A stretch of DNA of 64,000 nt, taken from contig NZ_JAINUL010000001.1 of assembly GCF_020639365.1 (NCBI RefSeq), positions 1,353,344 to 1,417,343 of the forward strand. The letters are read 5' to 3'. Shown piece by piece: positions 24,159 to 32,217 of this stretch. Numbering within the stretch: position 1 is the first letter of the stretch; every line of letters starts with the position of its first letter. This stretch comes from Streptomyces flavotricini. Lineage in GTDB: Bacteria > Actinomycetota > Actinomycetes > Streptomycetales > Streptomycetaceae. The notes under the pieces were generated by a model, which had not been told where the DNA came from, did not search any database, and was given only the letters and a program-made list of their open reading frames with translations. Both the position numbers and the translations under genes were made by a program.

Positions 24159-25229
24159 TCAGATCACCCTGACATCGGCGAGCCCGGTCAGCGCCGCCAG
24201 GCCGAGCGCCAGGAAGAAGTCGCCCCACACCAGCTCGTGCCGGACCGCGATGCCCTTCCCGGCGTCGTAGCAGCCGTCCAGCAGCATGCCCCGGGTCAGG
24301 TGCTCGCCCACCAGCCGCTCCAGGATCGAGGCCGCCCGGTACGCGTACGCCGGAGCGGCCCGGCAGCCCGGCACGGCGGCGAGCTTCAGCAGCGCGACGG
24401 CCGCGATGGCGGCGGCCGACGTGTCCAGCGGCCCCGCCGGCCGCGCCTCGTCCGCCGGCGGGACGAGCGGGGTGCAGGGCCGGGTCCACCCGTCGGCCAG
24501 CCGCTCCGCCGCGGCTTCGAGCCGGCCCGGGGCCGCGCGGGCGACTCCGGGACGGTGCCGTGCGTCGGCCACGGCCAGAAGCAGCCAGGCGCTGCCCCGG
24601 CTCCAGCCGGCCGGTGGTTCCTCGTAGGCCCGCCAGCCCGCCCGGGGGTCGAACTCCCAGGCCGGTGCGGTGCGTCCGCCCGCTCCGAGGCACAGGTCGA
24701 GATGGCGGTGGAGGTGGGAGGCGGCGGCCCGTTCGCCTTCCGGGCCTCCGGCGGCGAGCAGCGCCACCATGCCCGGTACGCCGTCCACCCGGGCCAGCAG
24801 CCGGGGGCCGCCGAAGGCCGATCCCCAGGGCACCAGGCCGAGTTCGGGGTCCAGCGCGGCGAGAGCGGCCCCGGCCGCCCGGGTCCGCAGTGCGCGGGCC
24901 CCGGGGTCACCGGTCGCGAGCGCCGTCCCGTACCAGAGGATCAGCCCGCGTGTCGCGGTGTCCGCCTCGACCCAGTCGGCCAGCCGCGCCGTGCACGCGG
25001 CGGCGGCCTTCCGGTCGGCCGCGTCGCCGGTGTGCCGGGCGCGCAGCCACAGCAGCCCGGCCCAGAACCCCCCGGTCCACGCGCCGCGGCCGGTGGTCGT
25101 CCAGCGGCCGGTGCCGGGGTCGGCGTACAGCGGGAACCGGTCGCCGGTCTCCGTACGGGTGGCGGCGGCCCGGCCGAGTACGTCGGCCAGCGCCCGCCCG
25201 GCCCAGTCACGGGGTGTCCGGCGGATCAC
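24159..25229 (-). CDS. GH88-like glycoside hydrolase, possibly inactive or divergent
   Basis: A 356-residue alpha/alpha-barrel protein resembling GH88 unsaturated glucuronyl hydrolases: WTGGFWAGLLWLRARHTGD, ARVDGVPGMVALL (the second catalytic Asp region), AGWSRGSAWLLLAVADAR, and the closing WGDFFLALGLAALTG. In known GH88 enzymes one essential Asp lies in an 'HDLGF' block; the corresponding segment here reads TATRGLILWYG, with Arg where Asp is expected. It may therefore be a divergent or non-hydrolytic relative. No signal peptide is present. GTG 25229 overlaps the MFS stop codon (GTGA), so the two are coupled. Its company (acyl-CoA enzymes, exporter) is unusual for GH88. Confidence 0.7.
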   Translation of the reverse strand: MIRRTPRDWAGRALADVLGRAAATRTETGDRFPLYADPGTGRWTTTGRGAWTGGFWAGLLWLRARHTGDAADRKAAAACTARLADWVEADTATRGLILWYGTALATGDPGARALRTRAAGAALAALDPELGLVPWGSAFGGPRLLARVDGVPGMVALLAAGGPEGERAAASHLHRHLDLCLGAGGRTAPAWEFDPRAGWRAYEEPPAGWSRGSAWLLLAVADARHRPGVARAAPGRLEAAAERLADGWTRPCTPLVPPADEARPAGPLDTSAAAIAAVALLKLAAVPGCRAAPAYAYRAASILERLVGEHLTRGMLLDGCYDAGKGIAVRHELVWGDFFLALGLAALTGLADVRVI

Positions 25230-26440
25230 GCCGGGACCTCCGCACGCGGGCCGCGCCGCCGTTCCCGTACGGCCCAGGTCGTGGCGACGGCGGCGGCCAC
25301 GGCGAACTCGGCGGCGACCAGCAGCCATCCCGGCCCGTACCGGCCCGCTTCCGCCAGCCGTCCGAACAGCGGCGGCCCGACCGCGAATCCGGCGAAGAAC
25401 CCGGCGGCGACGAGCGCGGAGTCCTGGCCCGCCCGGCCCGGGGCGGCCCGCTGCATCACGAGCACCATGGAGACGGCGTTGCCGGATACGGCGAACACCC
25501 CGACCGCGACGGCGGCGACCCAGACCAGCGGCGGCACGTACAGCGCCGCGGCCAGCAGGCAGGCGGCCGCCACGGCGCCCGCCGCCAGAGCGCCGGGCAG
25601 CCACTCGGCACGCCCGGGGCGGGCCGCCTTCGACCAGCCCACCCGGCCGGCGATGCCCGCGACGCCGAGGACCGCCACCAGGGCCGCGGCCGACGTCGGC
25701 CCCATGCCGAGCTTCTGGGCTCCGAAGAGGGCCACGTACGTGTTGACCGAGGCGATGGCGCACCCCAGGAAGAGGGAGAACACCGCCAGCCAGGCGATGG
25801 CGCCGCGCGGGACGAGCGAGGCGCGCACCATCGCCGCCTTCGCCGACGGGTCGGCCGGCAGGGCGCGGTGGGCCCAGAGCGCGCACAGCGCGGCCGCGGC
25901 GGCGGCCGTCCAGACGGCCCCGCGCCAGCCGACACCGCCGGCCAGCGCCGCCAGCGGCAGACCGGCCGCGAACGCGCCGAGTTGGACGCCGGACTGTTTC
26001 ATCCCGGTCATCGACCCGCGCCGGGCGGGCGGGGCGGCGGCCAGGATCGCCTTGTTGGTCGCGGGATTGGCGAGCGCCTGCGGCAGTCCGCCCAGCGCCA
26101 CGGCGGCGAGGAGGAACCCCGGGCCGGGCGCGGCACCGATCAGTGCGAGCGCGGCCGCGGACACCAGGAGCAGGACGACGAGGGAGCGCCGCGGGCCCGT
26201 CCGGTCCACCATGCGCCCGCCGACCGGTGAGAGCACGGCCGCAGTGGCGAAACCGATGGCGGCCGTCAGGCCGAGTGCGGTCGGCGAGACCCCCAGCTCG
26301 TCCACGAGGCGCGGGCCGAACGCGCCGAGCAGGAACAGCTGGAGCATCGAGAAGGCCATGGCGCTGGTGAGCAGCGCCGTCAGCGGGCCCTCCGCTCCCG
26401 TCCGCGCCGTCTTCGGCGCTGCCGTCCGCTCCCCCACCAT
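25226..26440 (-). CDS. MFS exporter
   Basis: A 404-residue major facilitator with 12 hydrophobic segments (first: LTALLTSAMAFSMLQLFLLG) and the loop 2-3 motif GGRMVDRTGPRRSLV. A second motif region is GGLPQALANPATNKAILAAA, resembling OFA/NNP-like or phenolic transporters. ATG 26440 is preferred for its upstream GGAAAGG, but ATG 26464 is also possible. It is cotranscribed with the GH88-like gene and ends the cluster that begins at 19316. It would export the cluster product or import its precursor; the direction is not decidable. Confidence 0.83.
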   Translation of the reverse strand: MVGERTAAPKTARTGAEGPLTALLTSAMAFSMLQLFLLGAFGPRLVDELGVSPTALGLTAAIGFATAAVLSPVGGRMVDRTGPRRSLVVLLLVSAAALALIGAAPGPGFLLAAVALGGLPQALANPATNKAILAAAPPARRGSMTGMKQSGVQLGAFAAGLPLAALAGGVGWRGAVWTAAAAAALCALWAHRALPADPSAKAAMVRASLVPRGAIAWLAVFSLFLGCAIASVNTYVALFGAQKLGMGPTSAAALVAVLGVAGIAGRVGWSKAARPGRAEWLPGALAAGAVAAACLLAAALYVPPLVWVAAVAVGVFAVSGNAVSMVLVMQRAAPGRAGQDSALVAAGFFAGFAVGPPLFGRLAEAGRYGPGWLLVAAEFAVAAAVATTWAVRERRRGPRAEVPA

Positions 26441-26610
26441 CGACTCCCTTTCCGTGGCCGTCATTTCGGTCCGGGGCAGGAGTCGTGGCGGTGAACCACC
26501 GGGTTCCCGGGCCCTGTTGTGGCATGCGACACATATGGTTTTGTCCGGTCGTGCCAATTCTCGACGCCCCTCTGTAGCCGTCTTGAGAGGGGTGCGACGA
26601 TGAGCCCGCC

Positions 26611-27279
26611 ATGACTCCCGGTCGATGTTGCCGAGCCTTCAGGGCCGCGTTGTTCGCGGCCGTCTGCGTGCTGCTCGCGTCCCTCGGCCACCTCCTCATG
26701 TCGGGTGCGACCGTCCCCTGGTGGGCGCTGGCAGCGGCCGCGGCGGCCACCGGGGCGGCCGCCTGGTTCCTCGCCGATCGTGAACGCGGCCTGTCGGCCG
26801 TCACCTGCGCGACCGTCGCCGTCCAGGCAGTCCTGCACACCGCTTTCTCACTGGCCCAGGCAGCGGCCCGCCCCTCGGCGCTCCCGCCGCCCGTGCCGGG
26901 TACGGGCGGGCACGCCCACCACGCCGCGCACGCGATGGCCGACGGCGGCACGGCCATGCCGATGCAGATGCCGATGCAGATGTCCGACGGCCACGTCCTC
27001 GGCTCCGCGTCGTCGACCGGCATGCTGGCCGCGCACCTCCTCGCCGCCCTGCTCTGCGGGCTCTGGCTCGCGTACGGGGAACAGGGCGCGTTCCGCGTCC
27101 TGCGCGCCCTGGCCGGCCTGCTGCTCGTACCGCTGCGGTGGGCCTTCCGGCTCCCCGTGCCGGCCGACCGGCCGCGCCCGCGCGTACGCCCCGGCCGCCG
27201 GGCCGGGACGCTGCGCGGGCTCCTGCTCGTCCACGCCATCACCTCACGGGGTCCGCCTCCCGGGACCGCTGTCATCTGA
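26611..27279 (+). CDS. Integral membrane protein with Met/His-rich loop
   Basis: A 222-residue membrane protein with four or five hydrophobic helices (FRAALFAAVCVLLASLGHLL, WWALAAAAAATGAAAWFLA, AHLLAALLCGLWLA). Between helices 3 and 4 lies a loop rich in His and Met (HAHHAAHAMADGGTAMPMQM), a pattern found in proteins that bind Cu(I) or other soft metals. The C-terminal about 40 residues are Arg/Pro-rich and cytoplasmic. It precedes an ECF sigma-factor gene by 155 bp in the same direction. The family resembles DUF-type membrane proteins that accompany sigma factors in Streptomyces; a copper link is inference. Confidence 0.65.
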   Translation: MTPGRCCRAFRAALFAAVCVLLASLGHLLMSGATVPWWALAAAAAATGAAAWFLADRERGLSAVTCATVAVQAVLHTAFSLAQAAARPSALPPPVPGTGGHAHHAAHAMADGGTAMPMQMPMQMSDGHVLGSASSTGMLAAHLLAALLCGLWLAYGEQGAFRVLRALAGLLLVPLRWAFRLPVPADRPRPRVRPGRRAGTLRGLLLVHAITSRGPPPGTAVI

Positions 27280-27434
27280 CAGCCGGCTCACCGACGCGCG
27301 CGACGCCGCAACCGCCGCGCGCCTCGGTCATCGGTCTTGCCGTCCGGCAGGCCGTACCGCTCACCGGCCCGCCCCGCCCCGCAGGGCGCGCGGCGCCGGA
27401 CCCGGATTCCGGATTCCCAGAAGGACATCAGGCG

Positions 27435-28088
27435 ATGACCCCTGCCCTGCTTCCCCGTCCGACCGCCGCCGCGGCGGCACCCGCACGCCACGAGGGCGGG
27501 CCGGACGAGTCGACGACGCTGCTGGCGCTCGCCGCGCGGGACGGCGACCCCGACGCGGTGGACCGGTTCGTGCGCGCCCTGCACCGCGACGTCCGCCGCT
27601 ACGTCGCCTACCTGAGCGCAGATCCGCAGTCGGCGGACGACCTGACCCAGGAGACCTTCCTGCGCGCCCTGGGCAGCCTGCACCGCTTCGAGGGCCGCTC
27701 CTCCGCCCGTACGTGGCTGCTGTCGATCGCCCGGCGCACCGTCATCGACAGCCTCCGCCACAAGGCGTCCCGGCCCAGGATCTCGGACCGGGACGACTGG
27801 CAGAGCGCCGCCGAACGGGCCCAGCCGCGCGATCTGCCGGGCTTCGAGGACGGGATCGCCCTCGCGGAGCTGCTGGGCACGATCCCCGCCGAACGCCGCG
27901 AGGTCTTCGTCCTCACCCAGGTCCTGGGGCTCCCGTACGCCGAGGCGGCGAGTGCGCTCGGCTGCCCGATCGGCACGGTCCGCTCCCGCGTGGCCCGCGC
28001 CCGTACCTCGCTCATGGAGCTGCTCGCGGACGCCGACACCGGTGCCGGAGGTGATGCCGCCGCCCTCGCGGCCCCGGCCGCCGCCTGA
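27435..28088 (+). CDS. ECF-type RNA polymerase sigma factor
   Basis: A 217-residue ECF sigma factor. Region 2 spans about residues 40-105 (DPDAVDRFVRALHRDVRRYV, ADDLTQETFLRALGSLHRFE, SARTWLLSIARRTVIDSLRH). Region 4 follows with GTIPAERREVFVLTQVLGLP and YAEAASALGCPIGTVRSRVA. A 20-residue Ala-rich tail follows. It directs RNA polymerase to a small regulon. No anti-sigma factor is next to it; the only candidate partner is the upstream Met/His-rich membrane protein. In mycobacteria, SigC-like proteins of this size are linked to copper acquisition, which fits but is not proof. AAGGA precedes ATG 27435 by 9 bases. Confidence 0.88.
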   Translation: MTPALLPRPTAAAAAPARHEGGPDESTTLLALAARDGDPDAVDRFVRALHRDVRRYVAYLSADPQSADDLTQETFLRALGSLHRFEGRSSARTWLLSIARRTVIDSLRHKASRPRISDRDDWQSAAERAQPRDLPGFEDGIALAELLGTIPAERREVFVLTQVLGLPYAEAASALGCPIGTVRSRVARARTSLMELLADADTGAGGDAAALAAPAAA

Positions 28089-28110
28089 CCCGCGGCCGTA
28101 CGTCCGTCCT

Positions 28111-28134
28111 GCCGGGGCGGATCCCCGCCCCGGC
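28111..28134. terminator. Terminator hairpin between converging genes
   Basis: GCCGGGGCGG-ATCC-CCGCCCCGGC is a 10-bp perfect stem with a 4-base loop, 22 bases after the sigma-factor stop and before the converging gene end at 28144. Confidence 0.7.
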
Positions 28135-28143
28135 GCCCCGGCC

Positions 28144-29715
28144 CTACCCGCCGCCCTTCAGCCGGCGGACGACCTCGTCGGACACGCGCCGTTGGAGGTC
28201 GGCGAGCTGTTCCGGGGTGTAGGCGGTGAGGTCGCCGGGGTCCTTGGCTCCGCCCGGGCCCTGGCCCGCCTGCTGCTGTTTCTGCTTCTCCTGTTCCCGG
28301 CGCTGGAGTTCCTGCTCCTCCGGTGATCCGGGCGCCGCGTACGCGCACTTGATGAGGGCTCCGTCGGCGGCCTTCAGGCAGGTCGCCTCGCGTCCGCCCA
28401 CCTGGCCCCGGCCCTCCACGCGGTAACGGATGTTCTGCGCACTGCCGACCGTGGCGGTCCAGGTGCTGCCGCCGGTCGGCACCACCTCGAACACCTGGTC
28501 GTCGTTGTAGCAGCAGACGTCCCGGTACTCGGCCTTGATCAGCGCGACGAGCGCCTGCGGTGAGGACCAGGTCGGATCGAGCCGGTGGACCGTCATCGGG
28601 GCGAGTCCGCCGCCCTCGTGCCGGGTCGGCACGGTCGACACGGCCACCACCGAGCTGGCCTCCCCCTGGGGAGTGAGGGGGGTGACGTACGCGCTGCGGC
28701 CGCTCGTGTCGCGGTACTTGAGGGTGAACTCCGACTCGTTGCCCGCGTTGGCCCCGTCCTCGGAGGCGTCCCAGCCGCTGCGCTCGAACCACCAGTCGCT
28801 GAAGCTGCCCACGGCGGCGGTTCCCTCCCGCTGCCGCGCCGCGAGGCTGAGCGGATAGGACGGGCCGGGCACCTTCGCCGTGTCGGTGGTGAGGGTGAGC
28901 TTCCCGGTCCGCCCGTTGTAGAGGGCGAGCCCGGCGGGCCGTTCGGTCACCACCAGGATCCCGGTCTGGCGTTTGAGGGGGACGACCACGGTCGGGGTGT
29001 CGCCCTCGCAGGTGACGTACGCGTCGTCGGAGTCGAAGCGCACCCAGCGCTGCTGTGCCGAGATCTTCCGGCCGAGGTTGTGGCCGAACCAGCCGCCGAT
29101 CCGCGCGTCGGCCTCGTCGATGTCGAAAGAACAGCGCTGTTGGCTGCGGCTGTTGCCGCCGAGCGGGACGTCCTGTTCGAGGCCGACCTCGTACCCGGAG
29201 AGCCAGCCGCGCCGTTCGACGAGGGTCGCGAACCGGTCCGAGTCGGGCAGGTACGTGATGTCGGAGATCTCGCCGGTGACGTCTCCGAGGTGCGGGGCGG
29301 CCTGCGCCTTCCCGACCACGTAGGGCGCGCGGGCCGTCAGTTCGGGCACCGGCTCGCTCACGATCTGCACGTTCTCCATGTACGCCCGGTCCTGGAGGTA
29401 CGACCCGTACACCAGCCACCAGATGCCGAGACCCAGCCCGAGGACGGCGCCCAGCCATCCGAGGACCACCCCGGCGCTGCCGCCGCCCGAGCCGCCGTCC
29501 CGCCTGCGCCGGAGGAGCTTCAGCACCAGCCCGACCAGCAGGAGGAAGGCGACGAGCAGCAGCGGGACGGCCAGCCAGGACAGGAGTTTGCGGCCCTCCC
29601 AGACGATGATCGTGGTGGCGTACGAGGCCCACCAGAAGAACAGCCCCGCCAGGAGAACGGGTATCCCCACCCACACTGCCCGCGAGACCCGTGGTGCCCG
29701 CGCTGTCTGTCCCAT
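28144..29715 (-). CDS. Large membrane-anchored protein, unknown
   Basis: A 523-residue protein. Residues 1-110 hold three hydrophobic segments (VWVGIPVLLAGLFFWWASYA, WLAVPLLLVAFLLLVGLVL, VVLGWLGAVLGLGLGIWWL) with an Arg-rich loop (RRRRDGGSGGG) between the second and third. Residues about 115-470 are a soluble, beta-rich domain with Cys residues (QRCSFDID, VTCEGDTP, DVCCYNDD). The tail is a Gln/Glu-rich coiled coil (ELQRREQEKQKQQQAGQGP). I recognise no family. It lies after the kinase gene in the same direction (77 bp gap), which suggests it is part of the FHA-kinase unit and perhaps a substrate or sensor. Confidence 0.6.
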   Translation of the reverse strand: MGQTARAPRVSRAVWVGIPVLLAGLFFWWASYATTIIVWEGRKLLSWLAVPLLLVAFLLLVGLVLKLLRRRRDGGSGGGSAGVVLGWLGAVLGLGLGIWWLVYGSYLQDRAYMENVQIVSEPVPELTARAPYVVGKAQAAPHLGDVTGEISDITYLPDSDRFATLVERRGWLSGYEVGLEQDVPLGGNSRSQQRCSFDIDEADARIGGWFGHNLGRKISAQQRWVRFDSDDAYVTCEGDTPTVVVPLKRQTGILVVTERPAGLALYNGRTGKLTLTTDTAKVPGPSYPLSLAARQREGTAAVGSFSDWWFERSGWDASEDGANAGNESEFTLKYRDTSGRSAYVTPLTPQGEASSVVAVSTVPTRHEGGGLAPMTVHRLDPTWSSPQALVALIKAEYRDVCCYNDDQVFEVVPTGGSTWTATVGSAQNIRYRVEGRGQVGGREATCLKAADGALIKCAYAAPGSPEEQELQRREQEKQKQQQAGQGPGGAKDPGDLTAYTPEQLADLQRRVSDEVVRRLKGGG

Positions 29716-29792
29716 GACCGCCCCCCGACGTCAGCCTGCCCAATTCTGTACCGGGCACGTGCGGTTGTCATCCACTCGCCGCAGCCCGCGGG

Positions 29793-31274
29793 TCACCGGG
29801 CGGCCGTCGGAGCCGGACACCCGGGCAGCGGTGGGCGGTCCTTCGTGCGTACGGCGGGGAGCCAGGCGATGGCACCCGGCTCCGCTCCCGGGCCGCCGCC
29901 GGGACCCGCGCTCGGCAGGCGGATCCGGAACCAGTGGGTGGACCGCGTGTCCGACTCGTCGATGACCACCTCGCCGCTCAGCAGTTGGCAGTCGGCTTCC
30001 AGGACGTCGGCGTGCCAGACCCGGGTCGGCACGACGTTCCCGGCCGTGTACGGCCGCATCGGGTCGATCGCCAGTCCCAGACTGCACCGCGGATCCCGGT
30101 CCGTACGCTCCCGGCAGCCCTTTTCCGCGTTGAACACCCTCACCTGGAGCGGCGGTTCGGCGATTCCGACCCGCCCGCCGGGGGCCGCCTCCCGGCCGGT
30201 GTGCCCCGCGTACGACCAGATGGCGGGACCGATCGCCCCGCACGCCGCGAGGGCGAGGAGGGCGATCCGCGTCGCCCGCCCGAAGCGGCCCGTCCGGCTC
30301 CGGGGGACGGACGGGGCCGCCTGCCGGACGGCGATCCGCTCCAGCAGGCTCTCGGCGGTGTGCGCGGCGCGCGCGGCATGGGTCGGGGCGAGGCAGTCCG
30401 TGGCCAGCGCACGCCAGAACTCCGGGACCCCGTTGGCCATGCGCAGGGGCGCGCGCCCGGCCGCGTACTCCTGTACGGCGGCGCCCCGCGCCACCGGCGT
30501 GGCCCCGGAGAACAGCGGGGCACCCGAGGCGAACACCTCGTGGATCACGACGCCCAGGGCCCAGATGTCGGCGCTCGGGCGGACCTCCACGCCCAACTCC
30601 CCCAGCGGGGCCCGCCAGCGTTCGGGCGGGAGGTAGTCCAGCGTGCCCATCGGGGGCCCGTGCCCGTGCGTGCCGGTGGTCAGCTCGGCGGCGAGCCCGA
30701 AGTCCGAGAGCTTGACCGAACCGTCCTCACCGATGAGGACGTTCTCCGGTTTGAGGTCGGCGTGGACCCAGCCGGATCGGTGCAGGTGGGCGAGCCCCTC
30801 GCAGATCCCGGCGATCAGGCGGGCGCCCTCGGCCTCGGTGATCCCCGCGCCGAGCAGATCGCGAAGGCTGGCCCCGGCCCGCTCCATGACCAGGACGATC
30901 GCCCCGTCCAGCGCCGGGTGGCCGGGGGCGCTGAGAACGGTGCTGTCCAGCAGCCGGATGAGCCGCGGATGCCCTGCCCGTACCCCGATCTCGACCTCGC
31001 GCCGGGCCGCCTCCGCCACGCTCCGGGCCTGGCGCGGTGCGAGTCCGGAGGTCGGCATGATCTTGAGGGCGACCTCGCGGGGCTCCTGCGCCGCCCCCGG
31101 CGCGTCGGCCCCGGACCTCGTTCCCGCGTACACGGTGGCCCAACCCCCGGCCCCGATCGGCTCGGTGACCACCCAGTCGCCCACCCGGTGGCCCGCGGGC
31201 AGCAGTTCCGTACCGCTGCTGTCCCACGAGGCGCCCGGACCGCCCGGAGCCCCCGGCCCCTGCACCCGCATCAC
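29793..31274 (-). CDS. Serine/threonine protein kinase, membrane-anchored
   Basis: A 493-residue Hanks-type kinase. The catalytic domain covers about residues 30-300: G-loop IGAGGWATVYAG, VALKIM Lys, the HADLKPENVL catalytic loop (HAD instead of HRD), SDFGLAAE, the PPERW substrate-positioning motif and DIWALGVVIHEV. A single transmembrane helix (ATRIALLALAACGAIGPAIW, about 335-355) leads to a 130-residue extracytoplasmic domain with Cys residues and VFNAEKGCRERTDRDPRCSL. GTG 31274 and ATG 31271 are equally near; the gene starts 5 bases after the FHA gene stops, so the two are coupled. It probably signals through the FHA protein; the trigger and targets are unknown. Confidence 0.88.
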   Translation of the reverse strand: MMRVQGPGAPGGPGASWDSSGTELLPAGHRVGDWVVTEPIGAGGWATVYAGTRSGADAPGAAQEPREVALKIMPTSGLAPRQARSVAEAARREVEIGVRAGHPRLIRLLDSTVLSAPGHPALDGAIVLVMERAGASLRDLLGAGITEAEGARLIAGICEGLAHLHRSGWVHADLKPENVLIGEDGSVKLSDFGLAAELTTGTHGHGPPMGTLDYLPPERWRAPLGELGVEVRPSADIWALGVVIHEVFASGAPLFSGATPVARGAAVQEYAAGRAPLRMANGVPEFWRALATDCLAPTHAARAAHTAESLLERIAVRQAAPSVPRSRTGRFGRATRIALLALAACGAIGPAIWSYAGHTGREAAPGGRVGIAEPPLQVRVFNAEKGCRERTDRDPRCSLGLAIDPMRPYTAGNVVPTRVWHADVLEADCQLLSGEVVIDESDTRSTHWFRIRLPSAGPGGGPGAEPGAIAWLPAVRTKDRPPLPGCPAPTAAR

Positions 31275-31279
31275 GTCGC

Positions 31280-32107
31280 CTACCGCCCCCGCGCGCCCGC
31301 TTCGGCCCGGGGAGGCAGCAGTGCGAGGTGCTCCTCCCGTACGACGGCGAACTTCAGGGCGAGTGCGACGACCGCGTCCCGCTTGCCGTTGCGACGGTCG
31401 CCCGCGGCGGCGGTCCCGGTGCAGCCGCCCGCACCGGCCTCGTTCGCGGCGGCCGCGGCGCCGATCCGCAGCTTCTCGTCGGCCAGGTAGTCGATGTGCG
31501 AGCTGACCGCGCGCGCCGTCAGCCCGCCGCCGGTGGCATGGCCGCGCAGCCGCTCGACGACCTGCGGGGTGGTGGGCACCGCGACCGGAGACTGGTCGCG
31601 CAGCCAGGGTTCGCACAGCGCGACGAGCACCAGGAAGTACGTGGCCGTCTCGTCCAGGGAGTACGCCGTGACGGTACGGCTCGCCCCCCAGGAGCCGCCC
31701 GCGCCGGGCGGGTCCAGGTAGACGTGGTCGGGCGCGAACACCTGGAAGGAGACGTTGGTGCCGCGGCGCGTGGGCAGCACCACGCGGGAGAACTCGAAAG
31801 GGATGGGCGCCCCGGCCCGGCGCGGGGACACCCGCAGGTACTCGCCGGCCCCCTCCGGGTTCTCCACGAGGTAGGTCTGCGTGGTGCTGTGGTTGGTCAG
31901 CTGCCAGTGGTCGTCGGTGACCCGGATCTCTCCGGCCAGCCGGGAGATCGCCTCGTCGGCGAGCCGCAGTTCGACCGGGGTCGTCGACGAGCCGCGCCCG
32001 AACCGCGCGACCTCGCCCGGCCCGAGCCGCAAGGTCACCGCACCGCCGCCGGGCTCCCCGTCGGCGCCGCCGCTCCCCCGCGGCAGATGGACGACTATGC
32101 CGCTCAC
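31280..32107 (-). CDS. FHA-domain protein
   Basis: About 275 residues. The first 100 form a forkhead-associated domain that binds phosphothreonine: FGRGSSTTPVELRLADEAIS, with the family's Arg, Ser and Asn (FGRG, ISR, LTNHSTTQT). The second half is helical (TYFLVLVALCEPWLRDQSPV, ALALKFAVVREEHLALLPPR) and may be a winged-helix-like module. It is cotranscribed with and upstream of the kinase, which fits recruitment of an autophosphorylated kinase. The start is uncertain: GTG 32107 or 32110 lie right after AGGGGGAG, and a TTG further upstream (32134) lacks a ribosome site. Confidence 0.8.
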   Translation of the reverse strand: MSGIVVHLPRGSGGADGEPGGGAVTLRLGPGEVARFGRGSSTTPVELRLADEAISRLAGEIRVTDDHWQLTNHSTTQTYLVENPEGAGEYLRVSPRRAGAPIPFEFSRVVLPTRRGTNVSFQVFAPDHVYLDPPGAGGSWGASRTVTAYSLDETATYFLVLVALCEPWLRDQSPVAVPTTPQVVERLRGHATGGGLTARAVSSHIDYLADEKLRIGAAAAANEAGAGGCTGTAAAGDRRNGKRDAVVALALKFAVVREEHLALLPPRAEAGARGR

Positions 32108-32217
32108 CACTCCCCCTGTACGACGTACCGACAAGACGCCGTACGGGGAACGTTACCGGCTGGAAGCCTGACCACAGGGTGGTACACCAGCCATTTCCGG
32201 GGCCAGCGAGCAGGCGT

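Noticed and set aside
24159..27275. A single long minus-strand frame covering the GH88-like gene and the region opposite the membrane protein
   Set aside because: Real coding ends at GTG 25229, where the overlap with the MFS gene and the loss of domain sense fix the start; the rest is shadow.
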